DNA from: Haliotis asinina
Taxonomy: Eukaryota; Mollusca; Gastropoda; Lepetellida; Haliotidae
DNA length: 64,000 nt
Direction of reading: 5' to 3'
Assembly (NCBI RefSeq): GCF_037392515.1
Contig: NC_090288.1
Coordinates: 13,497,969 to 13,561,968 of the forward strand
Part shown: piece after piece, positions 11,642 to 23,893 of the stretch
Position numbering within the stretch: the first letter of the stretch is position 1
Layout of the letters: every line of letters starts with the position of its first letter
Translations under genes and position numbers: made by a program
The notes under the pieces: model-generated
The model's database searches: none
What the model saw: the letters and a program-made list of their open reading frames with translations, nothing else
What the model was told of the DNA's origin: nothing

Positions 11642-13352
11642 ATGTTTACAAGGCTGCATATTCAAGGTATTTAAGCAGTCAGTTATTGTATTTTAAAGTG
11701 TTAAAAGTGTAGACTGACTTTAAATTGGCCGTAGTTTGACCGTAGCAACAGTGGGGATGACTGGCCGCCATTTGCAATTTTGTGAAAATTCCCAAATGTG
11801 TATGTGTTTAATGTGTATTCTGCCCATGAAATGAAAGCTCTCGCTATTTATAAACGACGGACGGTACTTTTAGAATCCTTTTGACATATTGTAACTGTTT
11901 ATAAGGCATAGTTTGGGCATATTGTTTTGTCAGCTTTTCATGAAAATAGTCGGCCTTTTGTGGCTATTCTAATAGATGGATGGTATACCAAAGCAGTGAT
12001 TAAATGTCCATTATTATTCTTGTAACACCTATTCGTGGCCGATACTTGTCCCGAACGGGACTCCATTAGCTTCATGGTCTATTTTATCGGCAATCCGCAT
12101 GTCTACTATAGCTTCGACGGTCTCTAAATTACTCTTCATGTATTTTAATGTGCATTTTAACGTGTTGTTTTTGGTTATTTTCAGCACGGGAAGACGTGAT
12201 CCGGTATCATGTCACTCCTGCTGCTAGTCTATGGCCGTCGCTGGATGAGGAATCCGACTGTGTATGCATTTCATCTACATCTTCTTGAGCTTGGAGGGAA
12301 TAGTTTTCTTCTTTTCTCTATGCTTCCACAATCGTCTTGTGCATAGTAGAGACATTTCATTGTATTTTCTCTGTTACGGTATGCTGAAAATCAATCCCCG
12401 GGTACCCCTCTCCCATTTACACCTTAACATTTCTTTCTAACAATCTGTCAGCATAGACTGTTTGTCTAGGGGTACTGCCTGATAAAATGTGTAATCTGGG
12501 GCTATGGACTGTGACCTTTTTCTGGCCTATCGTCTCATAAACACCTCCTGTAACCCTTGCCCAATGACACTACTTTATCCCACCCTCCCCACTCACCAAT
12601 ATAGCGATCCCTGGCTTCGTCCCCGAGCCCCTCTCCCGACCCTCTGAGCGTTTTCACCCCGTTCTGGGCCCGCCCTGACCACGGAGAGACGCTCCCTGCC
12701 CCAGTCACTATCACCTATGTCGACTATTATCCTGTCCCAAGTGACGACGACAGTGACTACTGGGTCTATGAGGACGAGGACGAGGACGACGACAGCTTCG
12801 TGGAGGATATTCATCCCGTGAGGAAGGCGCTGAGGAGAGTGGCTGCCTTCTTCAGGAGAGTATTCTCGTAGATTCCTCATCTAGTGTGCACGTGTGTGCG
12901 TGCGAGCGTGCGAGCGTGCGTGTGTGTGTGTGTAAAAATGAATATGTAGGTGTAAGAACGTTATTATGAAATTAGATGGGATGTAAACGTGTATATGTGC
13001 GAGTGTACATGTTGTAAGATAAAGTGTGTTTCTGAAAGAATGTTGTTTTTGTGGAGAGAGAGAAAGAGAAAGTGGGGAGGACGGGAGAGAGAGAGAATGA
13101 GGGAGAGGATGGTAAATATATATTTTTCTGTATATGTGATGTTGATGTGGTTTGCAGGCGTATTGGGTTGGCTGTATATGTTTTCAGGTTGGACGACTTG
13201 TTGGGGTATCTGCACAATACCCTATTATCCCATTTGTACCTCTTTGGTCTGTTTCGGCTACATTTTTGGGCTTTCCTTTGGACACACCCTTTCGATCAAG
13301 TTATATTTTGGCATACCCTTTGGCTGACATTTCTATGGTATTTCTCTCGTAA
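11642..13352 (+). CDS. Array gene, copy 3, with an extra Glu-Asp in the acidic run
   Basis: Exons are 11642-11666, 12185-12261, 12605-12871 and the alternative last exon 13188-13352. Exon 3 is 6 bp longer than in the other copies because one GAGGAC is duplicated, adding Glu-Asp to the acidic segment without breaking the frame, so the product is 122 residues. The exon-4 upstream-acceptor version changes Arg to Gly relative to copies 1 and 2. All borders are intact. Confidence 0.48.
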
Positions 13353-15007
13353 TGAGAGGACCATTCTTCCCTTTTGGCCCCAATTCGGATATTTTCTTTA
13401 AGCACATACCATTCTATGTTTTTATATGTAATAAATATTGATGAATGGTATACACACGAGTCTGTTTTTCTTCCTACTTTGAACCTACTAACAACTAGGT
13501 GACAGTAACACAACAGGAGAGGCAATTGAACCAAGTCTGTTTTATTGTGATAGAACTTGAAGATGCTGTAAGACTACACTAATGAAAATACTAAGGGATC
13601 GTTTGCGCTGTCCCATTGTGTTGCTGTCTTCTAATCGAGTTTTTAGCAAGTTCTCTGTGATGGAAATGACGACGTCAATAGTCGTGTGCAGTTATAACTA
13701 CAAACTGGATGTCGGAACTCTAGATATTTTACGATGACATCACTTACTTTAAGTTACGTGCACTGGTGAATGATCGAGAATGGTCTCCCTTCACTGTTTG
13801 TGGTTGTTTAACCGTCACCTCTGTTTTAGTGAGTGAGTCGGATTTTACGCCGCTTTTAGCATTATTCCATCTGTAGGACGGCGGGGGACACCAGAAATGG
13901 GCTTCACCCATTTGGGGAATGGAACCCGGCAATTCTGCTTTAAGCACAAGGCTACCCTACCACCCCACATCGTATTTATATATGTGCACATATTCAAAGA
14001 CTGGAAGGGCGGTTGTGCTCCTCGTCGAGTGGTCATTAAGCAGGTCGATGGGCTGTAAGTGTATTTAAAGGAATGGCTGGACTGGTCTCTCTTATCCAGC
14101 TTGGTCCGGGCTGATGCACAAAGGGAGACCACTCATGTCGGACTATTAGCGAGCGTTTATCAGTCGAATTGCGTAGGCTATCTTTCCGCAGCAATTAGTG
14201 CACCTACCAACAGCCTGTAAATGTACGCCACGAGCTAAACACCAGCAAACGGTGCTCACGTCCGATGTACGGACTTTGCCAGCAACTATTTACGTTCATC
14301 AGTTTGCCACTTTCAATTCGGGGTTCAAACAAACACAACATGCACTTCTTTTTATCACCGACGGTAACCAAGGCAACGACCGACAAAAGGGGATGTGCTT
14401 CCTTATTTGTAGTCGTTTCCGTCTTTGGTTAGTGAGACTAAGGTCTTTCTTCCACAGTTCTATGGAAACAAATGGTCCCTAACGTCTATCAATTTTCAAC
14501 TTGGTGAAAATGACTTTAACGTACATCTGCCCATTATATCCGGCACTACACGTGCATAGACTTCAGTTTCCCTTTCTGATATACTCTTATGTGAAATAAC
14601 AAAAAGGGGAATGGGAAGACTTGTATCTTTCTGTCTGAAAACGAATCCTCAACTTTCCCCACTGGTACTCATCTTAAAAGGGCTTTGGAGAACTGACAAT
14701 GTGTTTTTAAGATCTAACAGATAAGACGTGGTAGTGAACTATGGTATATCCGACGTTTGAACCTGTAGGCATCGGCTAAAAACCTAAAAATCGCCAGGTG
14801 TTTGACACCATGAGATCCGACTCTAGCCGCCTGCTTGGCATTGCCGGAAACATTCGATGACGCCTCGTTCTGACTTCGTTTCCATGTAGTTACCGTTGTC
14901 GTTGCCAACGGTCCCCTCTGTTCCTAACAGAATCGCCATTGCTCTTGCTACCTATCGCTGTGCATTTCGTTGACTACAACATCGTTCCGAGTTCTGCTAC
15001 TGTCAAG

Positions 15008-16637
15008 ATGTTTACAAGGCTGCATATTCAAGGTATTTAAGCAGTCAGTTATTGTATTTTAAAGTGTTAAAAGTGTAGACTGACTTTAAATTGGCCGTAG
15101 TTTGACCGTAGCAACAGTGGGGATGACTGGCCACCATTTGCAATTTTGTGAAAATTCCCAAATGTGTATGTGTTTAATGTGTATTCTGCCCGTGAAATGA
15201 AAGCTCTCGCTATTTATAAACGACGGACGGTACTTTTAGAATCCTTTTGACATATTGTAACTGTTTATAAGGCATAGTTTGGGCATATTGTTTTGTCAGC
15301 TTTTCATGAAAATAGTCGACCTTTTGTGGCTATTCTAATAGATGGATGGTATACCAAAGCAGTGATTAAATGTCCATTATTATTCTTGTAACACATATTC
15401 GTGGCCGATACTTGTCCCGAACGGGACTCCATTAGCTTCATGGTCTATTTTATCGGCAATCCGCATGTCTACTATAGCTTCGACGGTCTCTAAATTACTC
15501 TTCATGTATTTTAATGTGCATTTTAACGTGTTGTTTTTGGTTATTTTCAGCACGGGAAGACGTGATCCGGTATCATGTCACTCCTGCTGCTAGTCTATGG
15601 CCGTCGCTGGATGAGGAATCCGACTGTGTATGCATTTCATCTACATCTTCTTGAGCTTGGAGGGAATAGTTTTCTTCTTTTCTCTATGCTTCCACAATCG
15701 TCTTGTGCATAGTAGAGACATTTCATTGTATTTTCTCTGTTACGGTATGCTGAAAATCAATCCCCGGGTACCCCTCTCCCATTTACACCTGAACATTTCT
15801 TTCTAACAATCTGTCAGCATAGACTGTTTGTCTAGGGGTACTGCCTGATAAAATGTGTAATCTGGGGCTATGGACTGTGACCTTTTTCTGGCCTATCGTC
15901 TCATAAACACCTCCTGTAACCCTTGCCCAATGACACTACTTAATCCCACCCTCCCCACTCACCAATATAGCGATCCCTGGCTTCGTCCCCGAGCCCCTCT
16001 CCCGACCCTCTGAGCGTTTTCACCCCGTTCTGGGCCCGCCCTGACCACGGAGAGACGCTCCCTGCCCCAGTCACTATCACCTATGTCGACTATTATCCTG
16101 TCCCAAGTGACGACGACAGTGACTACTGGGTCTATGAGGACGAGGACGACGACAGCTTCGTGGAGGATATTCATCCCGTGAGGAAGGCGCTGAGGAGAGT
16201 GGCTGCCTTCTTCAGGAGAGTATTCTCGTAGATTCCTCATCTAGTGTGCGCGTGTGTGCGTGCGAGCGTGCGAGCGTGCGTGTGTGTGTAAAAATGAATA
16301 TGTAGGTGTAAGAACGTTATAATGAAATTAGATGGGATGAGAGAGAGAAAGAGAAAGTGGGGAGGACGGGAGAGAGAGAGAATGAGGGAGAGGATGGTAA
16401 ATATATATTTTTCTGTATATGTGATGTTGATGTGGTTTGCAGGCGTATTGGGTTGGCTGTATATGTTTTCAGGTTGGACGACTTGTTGGGGTATCTGCAC
16501 AATACCCTATTATCCCATTTGTACCTCTTTGGTCTGTTTCGGCTACATTTTTGGGCTTTCCTTTGGACACACCCTTTCGATCAAGTTATATTTTGGCATA
16601 CCCTTTGGCTGACATTTCTATGGTATTTCTCTCGTAA
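15008..16637 (+). CDS. Array gene, copy 4, with shortened last intron
   Basis: Exons are 15008-15032, 15551-15627, 15971-16231 and the alternative last exon 16473-16637. The coding exons match copy 1. The intron between exon 3 and exon 4 lacks about 72 bp immediately before the GA tract, yet both exon-4 acceptors remain. The exon-3 upstream pyrimidine stretch has one T-to-A change and keeps the TAG acceptor. Confidence 0.47.
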
Positions 16638-18293
16638 TGAGAGGACCATTCTTCCCTTTTGGCCCCAATTCGGATATTTTCTTTAAGCACATACCATTCT
16701 ATGTTTTTATATGTAATAAATATTGATGAATGGTATACACACGAGTCTGTTTTTCTTCCTACTTTGAACCTACTAACAACTAGGTGACAGTAACACAACA
16801 GGAGAGGCAATTGAACCAAGTCTGTTTTATTGTGATAGAACTTGAAGATGCTGTAAGACTACACTAATGAAAATACTAAGGGATCGTTTGCGCTGTCCCA
16901 TTGTGTTGCTGTCTTCTAATCGAGTTTTTAGCAAGTTCTCTGTGATGGAAATGACGACGTCAATAGTCGTGTGCAGTTATAACTACAAACTGGATGTCGG
17001 AACTCTAGATATTTTACGATGACATCACTTACTTTAAATTACGTGCACTGGTGAATGATCGAGAATGGTCTCCCTTCACTCTTTGTGGTTGTTTAACCGT
17101 CACCTCTGTTTTAGTGAGTGAGTCGGATTTTACGCCGCTTTTAGCATTATTCCAGCTGTAGGACGGCGGGGGACACCAGAAATGGGCTTCACCCATTTGG
17201 GGAATGGAACCCGGCAATTCTGCTTTAAGCACAAGGCTACCCTACCACCCCACATCGTATTTATATATGTGCACATATTCAAAGACTGGAAGGGCGGTTG
17301 TGCTCCTCGTCGAGTAGTCATTAAGCAGGTCGATGAGCTGTAAGTGTATTTAAAGGAATGGCTGGACTGGTCTCTCTTATCCAGCTTGGTCCGGGCTGAT
17401 GCACAAAGGGAGACCACTCATGTCGGACTATTAGCGAGCGTTTATCAGTCGAATTGCGTAGGCTATCTTTCCGCAGCAATTAGTGCACCTACCAACAGCC
17501 TGTAAATGTACGCCACGAGCTAAACACCAGCAAACGGTGCTCACGTCCGATGTACGGACTTTGCCAGCAACTTTTTACGTTCATCAGTTTGCCACTTTCA
17601 ATTCGGGGTTCAAACAAACACAACATGCACTTCTTTTTATCACCGACGGTAACCAAGGCAACGACCGACAAAAGGGGATGTGCTTCCTTATTTGTAGTCG
17701 TTTCCGTCTTTGGTTAGTGAGACTAAGGTCTTTCTTCCACAGTTCTATGGAAACAAATGGTCCCTAACGTCTATCAATTTTCAACTTGGTGAAAATGACT
17801 TTAACGTACATCTGCCCATTATATCCGGCACTACACGTGCATAGACTTCAGTTTCCCTTTCTGATATACTCTTATGTGAAATAAAAAAAAGGGGAATGGG
17901 AAGACTTGTATCTTTCTGTCTGAAAACGAATCCTCAACTTTCCCCACTGGTACTCATCTTAAAAGGGCTTTGGAGAACTGACAATGTGTTTTTAAGATCT
18001 AACAGATAAGACGTGGTAGTGAACTATGGTATATCCGACGTTTGAACCTGTAGGCATCGGCTAAAAACCTAAAAATCGCCAGGTGTTTGACACCATGAGA
18101 TCCGACTCTAGCCGCCTGCTTGGCATTGCCGGAAACATTCGATGACGCCTCGTTCTGACTTCGTTTCCATGTAGTTACCGTTGTCGTTGCCAACGGTCCC
18201 CTCTGTTCCTAACAGAATCGCCATATGCTCTTGCTACCTATCGCTCTGCATTTCGTTGACTACAACATCGTTCCGAGTTCTGCTACTGTCAAG

Positions 18294-20002
18294 ATGTTTA
18301 CAAGGCTGCATATTCAAGGTATTTAAGCAGTCAGTTATTGTATTTTAAAGTGTTAAAAGTGTAGACTGACTTTAAATTGGCCGTAGTTTGACCGTAGCAA
18401 CAGTGGGGATGACTGGCCGCCATTTGCAATTTTGTGAAAATTCCCAAATGTGTATGTGTTTAATGTGTATTCTGCCCGTGAAATGAAAGCTCTCGCTATT
18501 TATAAACGACGGACGGTACTTTTAGAATCCTTTTGACATATTGTAACTGTTTATAAGGCATAGTTTGGGCATATTGTTTTGTCAGCTTTTCATGAAAATA
18601 GTCGACCTTTTGTGGCTATTCTAATAGATGGATGGTATACCAAAGCAGTGATTAAATGTCCATTATTATTCAGTCTTGTAACACCTATTCGTGGCCGATA
18701 CTTGTCCCGAACGGGACTCCATTAGCTTCATGGTCTATTTTATCGGCAATCCGCATGTCTACTATAGCTTCGACGGTCTCTAAATTACTCTTCATGTATT
18801 TTAATGTGCATTTTAACGTGTTGTTTTTGGTTATTTTCAGCACGGGAAGACGTGATCCGGTATCATGTCACTCCTGCTGCTAGTCTATGGCCGTCGCTGG
18901 ATGAGGAATCCGACTGTGTATGCATTTCATCTACATCTTCTTGAGCTTGGAGGGAATAGTTTTCTTCTTTTCTCTATGCTTCCACAATCGTCTTGTGCAT
19001 AGTAGAGACATTTCATTGTATTTTCTCTGTTACGGTATGCTGAAAATCAATCCCCGGGTACCCCTCTCCCATTTACACCTTAACATTTCTTTCTAACAAT
19101 CTGTCAGCATAGACTGTTTGTCTAGGGGTACTGCCTGATAAAATGTGTAATCTGGGGCTATGGACTGTGACCTTTTTCTGGCCTATCGTCTCATAAACAC
19201 CTCCTGTAACCCTTGCCCAATGACACTACTTTATCCCACCCTCCCCACTCACCAATATAGCGATCCCTGGCTTCGTCCCCGAGCCCCTCTCCCGACCCTC
19301 TGAGCGTTTTCACCCCGTTCTGGGCCCGCCCTGACCACGGAGAGACGCTCCCTGCCCCAGTCACTATCACCTATGTCGACTATTATCCTGTCCCAAGTGA
19401 CGACGACAGTGACTACTGGGTCTATGAGGACGAGGACGACGACAGCTTCGTGGAGGATATTCATCCCGTGAGGAAGGCGCTGAGGAGAGTGGCTGCCTTC
19501 TTCAGGAGAGTATTCTCGTAGATTCCTCATCTAGTGTGCACGTGTGTGCGTGCGAGCGTGCGAGCGTGCGTGTGTGTGTGTGTAAAAATGAATATGTAGG
19601 TGTAAGAACGTTATTATGAAATTAGATGGGATGTAAACGTGTATATGTGCGAGTGTACATGTTGTAAGATAAAGTGTGTTTCTGAAAGAATGTTCTTTTT
19701 GTGGAGAGAGAGAAAGAGAAAGTGGGGAGGACGGGAGAGAGAGAGAATGAGGGAGAGGATGGTAAATATATATTTTTCTGTATATGTGATGTTGATGTGG
19801 TTTGCAGGCGTATTGGGTTGGCTGTATATGTTTTCAGGTTGGACGACTTGTTGGGGTATCCGCACAATACCCTATTATCCCATTTGTACCTCTTTGGTCT
19901 GTTTCGGCTACATTTTTGGGCTTTCCTTTGGACACACCCTTTCGATCAAGTTATATTTTGGCATACCCTTTGGCTGACATTTCTATGGTATTTCTCTCGT
20001 AA
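18294..20002 (+). CDS. Array gene, copy 5
   Basis: Exons are 18294-18318, 18841-18917, 19261-19521 and the alternative last exon 19838-20002. Coding exons match copy 1. One extra base near 18224, upstream of the ATG, would shift any longer reading frame starting 5' of the chosen start. This supports 18294 as the start and makes the upstream hydrophobic-looking frame (SPLLLLPIALHF) untranslated at least in this copy. Intron 1 has three extra bases near 18672. Confidence 0.47.
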
Positions 20003-21657
20003 TGAGAGGACCATTCTTCCCTTTTGGCCCCAATTCGGATATTTTCTTTAAGCACATACCATTCTATGTTTTTATATGTAATAAATATTGATGAATGGTA
20101 TACACACGAGTCTGTTTTTCTTCCTACTTTGAACCTACTAACAACTAGGTGACAGTAACACAACAGGAGAGGCAATTGAACCAAGTCTGTTTTATTGTGA
20201 TAGAACTTGAAGATGCTGTAAGACTACACTAATGAAAATACTAAGGGATCGTTTGCGCTGTCCCATTGTGTTGCTGTCTTCTAATCGAGTTTTTAGCAAG
20301 TTCTCTGTGATGGAAATGACGACGTCAATAGTCGTGTGCAGTTATAACTACAAACTGGATGTCGGAACTCTAGATATTTTACGATGACATCACTTACTTT
20401 AAATTACGTGCACTGGTGAATAATCGAGAATGGTCTCCCTTCACTCTTTGTGGTTGTTTAACCGTCACCTCTGTTTTAGTGAGTGAGTCGGATTTTACGC
20501 CGCTTTTAGCATTATTTCAGCTGTAGGACGGCGGGGGACACCAGAAATGGGCTTCACCCATTTGGGGAATGGAACCCGGCAATTCTGCTTTAAGCACAAG
20601 GCTACCCTACCACCCCACATCGTATTTATATATGTGCACATATTCAAAGACTGGAAGGGCGGTTGTGCTCCTCGTCGAGTGGTCATTAAGCAGGTCGATG
20701 AGCTGTAAGTGTATTTAAAGGAATGGCTGGACTGGTCTCTCTTATCCAGCTTGGTCCGGGCTGATGCACAAAGGGAGACCACTCTTGTCGGACTATTAGC
20801 GAGCGTTTATCAGTCGAATTGCGTAGGCTATCTTTCCGCAGCAATTAGTGCACCTACCAACAGCCTGTAAAAGTACGCCACGAGCTAAACACCAGCAAAC
20901 GGTGCGCACGTCCGATGTACGGACTTTGCCAGCAACTATTTACGTTCATCAGTTTGCCACTTTCAATTCGGGGTTCAAACAAACACAACATGCACTTCTT
21001 TTTATCACCGACGGTAACCAAGGCAACGACCGACAAAAGGGGATGTGCTTCCTTATTTGTAGTCGTTTCCGTCTTTGGTTAGTGAGACTAAGGTCTTTCT
21101 TCCACAGTTCTATGGAAACAAATGGTCCCTAACGTCTATCAATTTTCAACTTGGTGAAAATGACTTTAACGTACATCTGCCCATTTTATCCGGCACTACA
21201 CGTGCATAGACTTCAGTTTCCCTTTCTGATATACTCTTATGTGAAATAACAAAAAGGGGAATGGGAAGACTTGTATCTTTCTGTCTGAAAACGAATCCTC
21301 AACTTTCCCCACTGGTACTCATCTTAAAAGGGCTTTGGAGAACTGACAGTGTGTTTTTAAGATCTAACAGATAAGGCGTGGTAGTGAACTATGGTATAGC
21401 CAGCGTTTGAACCTGTAGGCATCGGCTAAAAACCTAAAAATCGCCAGGTGTTTGACACCATGAGATCCGACTCTAGCCGCCTGCTTGGCATTGCCGGAAA
21501 CATTCGATGACGCCTCGTTCTGACTTCGTTTCCATGTAGTTACCGTTGTCGTTGCCAACGGTCCCCTCTGTTCCTAACAGAATCGCCATTGCTCTTGCTA
21601 CCTATCGCTCTGCATTTCGTTGACTACAACATCGTTCCGAGTTCTGCTACTGTCAAG

Positions 21658-23358
21658 ATGTTTACAAGGCTGCATATTCAAGGTATTTAAGCAGTCAGTT
21701 ATTGTATTTTAAAGTGTTAAAAGTGTAGACTGACTTTAAATTGGCCGTAGTTTGACCGTAGCAACAGTGGGGATGACTGGCCGCCATTTGCAATTTTGTG
21801 AAAATTCCCAAATGTGTATGTGTTTAATGTGTATTCTGCCCGTGAAATGAAAGCTCTCGCTATTTATAAACGACGGACGGTACTTTTAGAATCCTTTTGA
21901 CATATTGTAACTGTTTATAAGGCATAGTTTGGGCATATTGTTTTGTCAGCTTTTCATGAAAATAGTCGGCCTTTTGTGGCTATTCTAATACATGGATGGT
22001 ATACCAAAGCAGTGATTAAATGTCCATTATTATTCTTGTAACACCTATTCGTGGCCGATACTTGTCCCGAACGGGACTCCATTAGCTTCATGGTCTATTT
22101 TATCGGCAATCCGCATGTCTACTATAGCTTCGACGGTCTCTAAATTACTCTTCATGTATTTTAATGTGCATTTTAACGTGTTGTTTTTGGTTATTTTCAG
22201 CACGGGAAGACGTGATCCGGTATCATGTCACTCCTGCTGCTAGTCTATGGCCGTCGCTGGATGAGGAATCCGACTGTGTATGCATTTCATCTACATCTTC
22301 TTGAGCTTGGAGGGAATAGTTTTCTTCTTTTCTCTATGCTTCCACAATCGTCTTGTGCATAGTAGAGACATTTCATTGTATTTTCTCTGTTACGGTATGC
22401 TGAAAATCAATCCCCGGGTACCCCTCTCCCATTTACACCTTAACATTTCTTTCTAACAATCTGTCAGCATAGACTGTTTGTCTAGGGGTACTGCCTGATA
22501 AAATGTGTAATCTGGGGCTATGGACTGTGACCTTTTTCTGGCCTATCGTCTCATAAACACCTCCTGTAACCCTTGCCCAATGACACTACTTTATCCCACC
22601 CTCCCCACTCACCAATATAGCGATCCCTGGCTTCGTCCCCGAGCCCCTCTCCCGACCCTCTGAGCGTTTTCACCCCGTTCTGGGCCCGCCCTGACCACGG
22701 AGAGACGCTCCCTGCCCCAGTCACTATCACCTATGTCGACTATTATCCTGTCCCAAGTGAAGACGACAGTGACTACTGGGTCTATGAGGACGAGGACGAC
22801 GACAGCTTCGTGGAAGATATTCATCCCGTGAGGAAGGCGCTGAGGAGAGTGGCTGCCTTCTTCAGGAGAGTATTCTTGTAGATTCCTCATCTAGTGTGCA
22901 CGTGTGTGCGTGCGAGCGTGCGAGCGTGCGTGTGTGTGTAAAAATGAATATGTAGGTGTAAGAACGTTATTATGAAATTAGATGGGATGTAAACGTGTAT
23001 ATGTGCGAGTGTACATGTTGTAAGATAAAGTGTGTTTCTGAAAGAATGTTCTTTTTGTGGAGAGAGAGAGAAAGAGAAAGTGGGGAGGACGGGAGAGAGA
23101 GAATGAGGGAGAGGATGGTAAATATATATTTTTCTGTATATGTGATGTTGATGTGGTTTGCAGGCGTATTTGGTTGGCTGTATATGTTTTCAGGTTGGAC
23201 GACTTGTTGGGGTATCCGCACAATACCCTATTATCCCATTTGTACCTCTTTGGTCTGTTTCGGCTACATTTTTGGGCTTTCCTTTGGACACACCCTTTCG
23301 ATCAAGTTATATTTTGGCATACCCTTTGGCTGACATTTCTATGGTATTTCTCTCGTAA
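21658..23358 (+). CDS. Array gene, copy 6, most divergent intact copy
   Basis: Exons are 21658-21682, 22201-22277, 22621-22881 and the alternative last exon 23194-23358. Exon 3 has three changes against copy 1: a conservative Asp81Glu, a synonymous GAG/GAA in the acidic run, and a Ser120Leu at the last residue. The frame and all splice borders are kept. The exon-4 upstream-acceptor version differs by two residues. The copy sits next to the older diverged partial copy. Confidence 0.47.
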
Positions 23359-23893
23359 TGAGAGGACCATTCTTCCCTTTTGGCCCCAATTCGGATATTT
23401 TCTTTAAGCACATACCATTCTATGTTTTTATATGTAATAAATATTGATGAATGGTATACACACGAGTCTGTTTTTCTTCCTACTTTGAACCTACTAACAA
23501 CTAGGTGACAGTAACACAACAGGAGAGGCAATTGAACCAAGTCTGTTTTATTGTGATAGAACTTGAAGATGCTGTAAGACTACACTAATGAAAATACTAA
23601 GGGATCGTTTGCGCTGTCCCGTTGTGTTGCTGCCTTCTAATCGAGTTTTTAGCAAGTTCTCTGTGATGGAAATGACGACGTCAATAGTCGTGTGCAGTTA
23701 TAACTACAAACTGGATGTCGGAACTCTAGATATTTTACGATGACATCACTTACTTTAAATTACGTGCACTGGTGAATGATCGAGAGTGGTCTCCCTTCAC
23801 TCTTTGTGGTTGTTTAACCGTCACCTCTGTTTTAGTGAGTGAGTCGGATTTTACGCTGCTTCTAGCATTATTCCAGCCGTATGAGGGCGGGGG

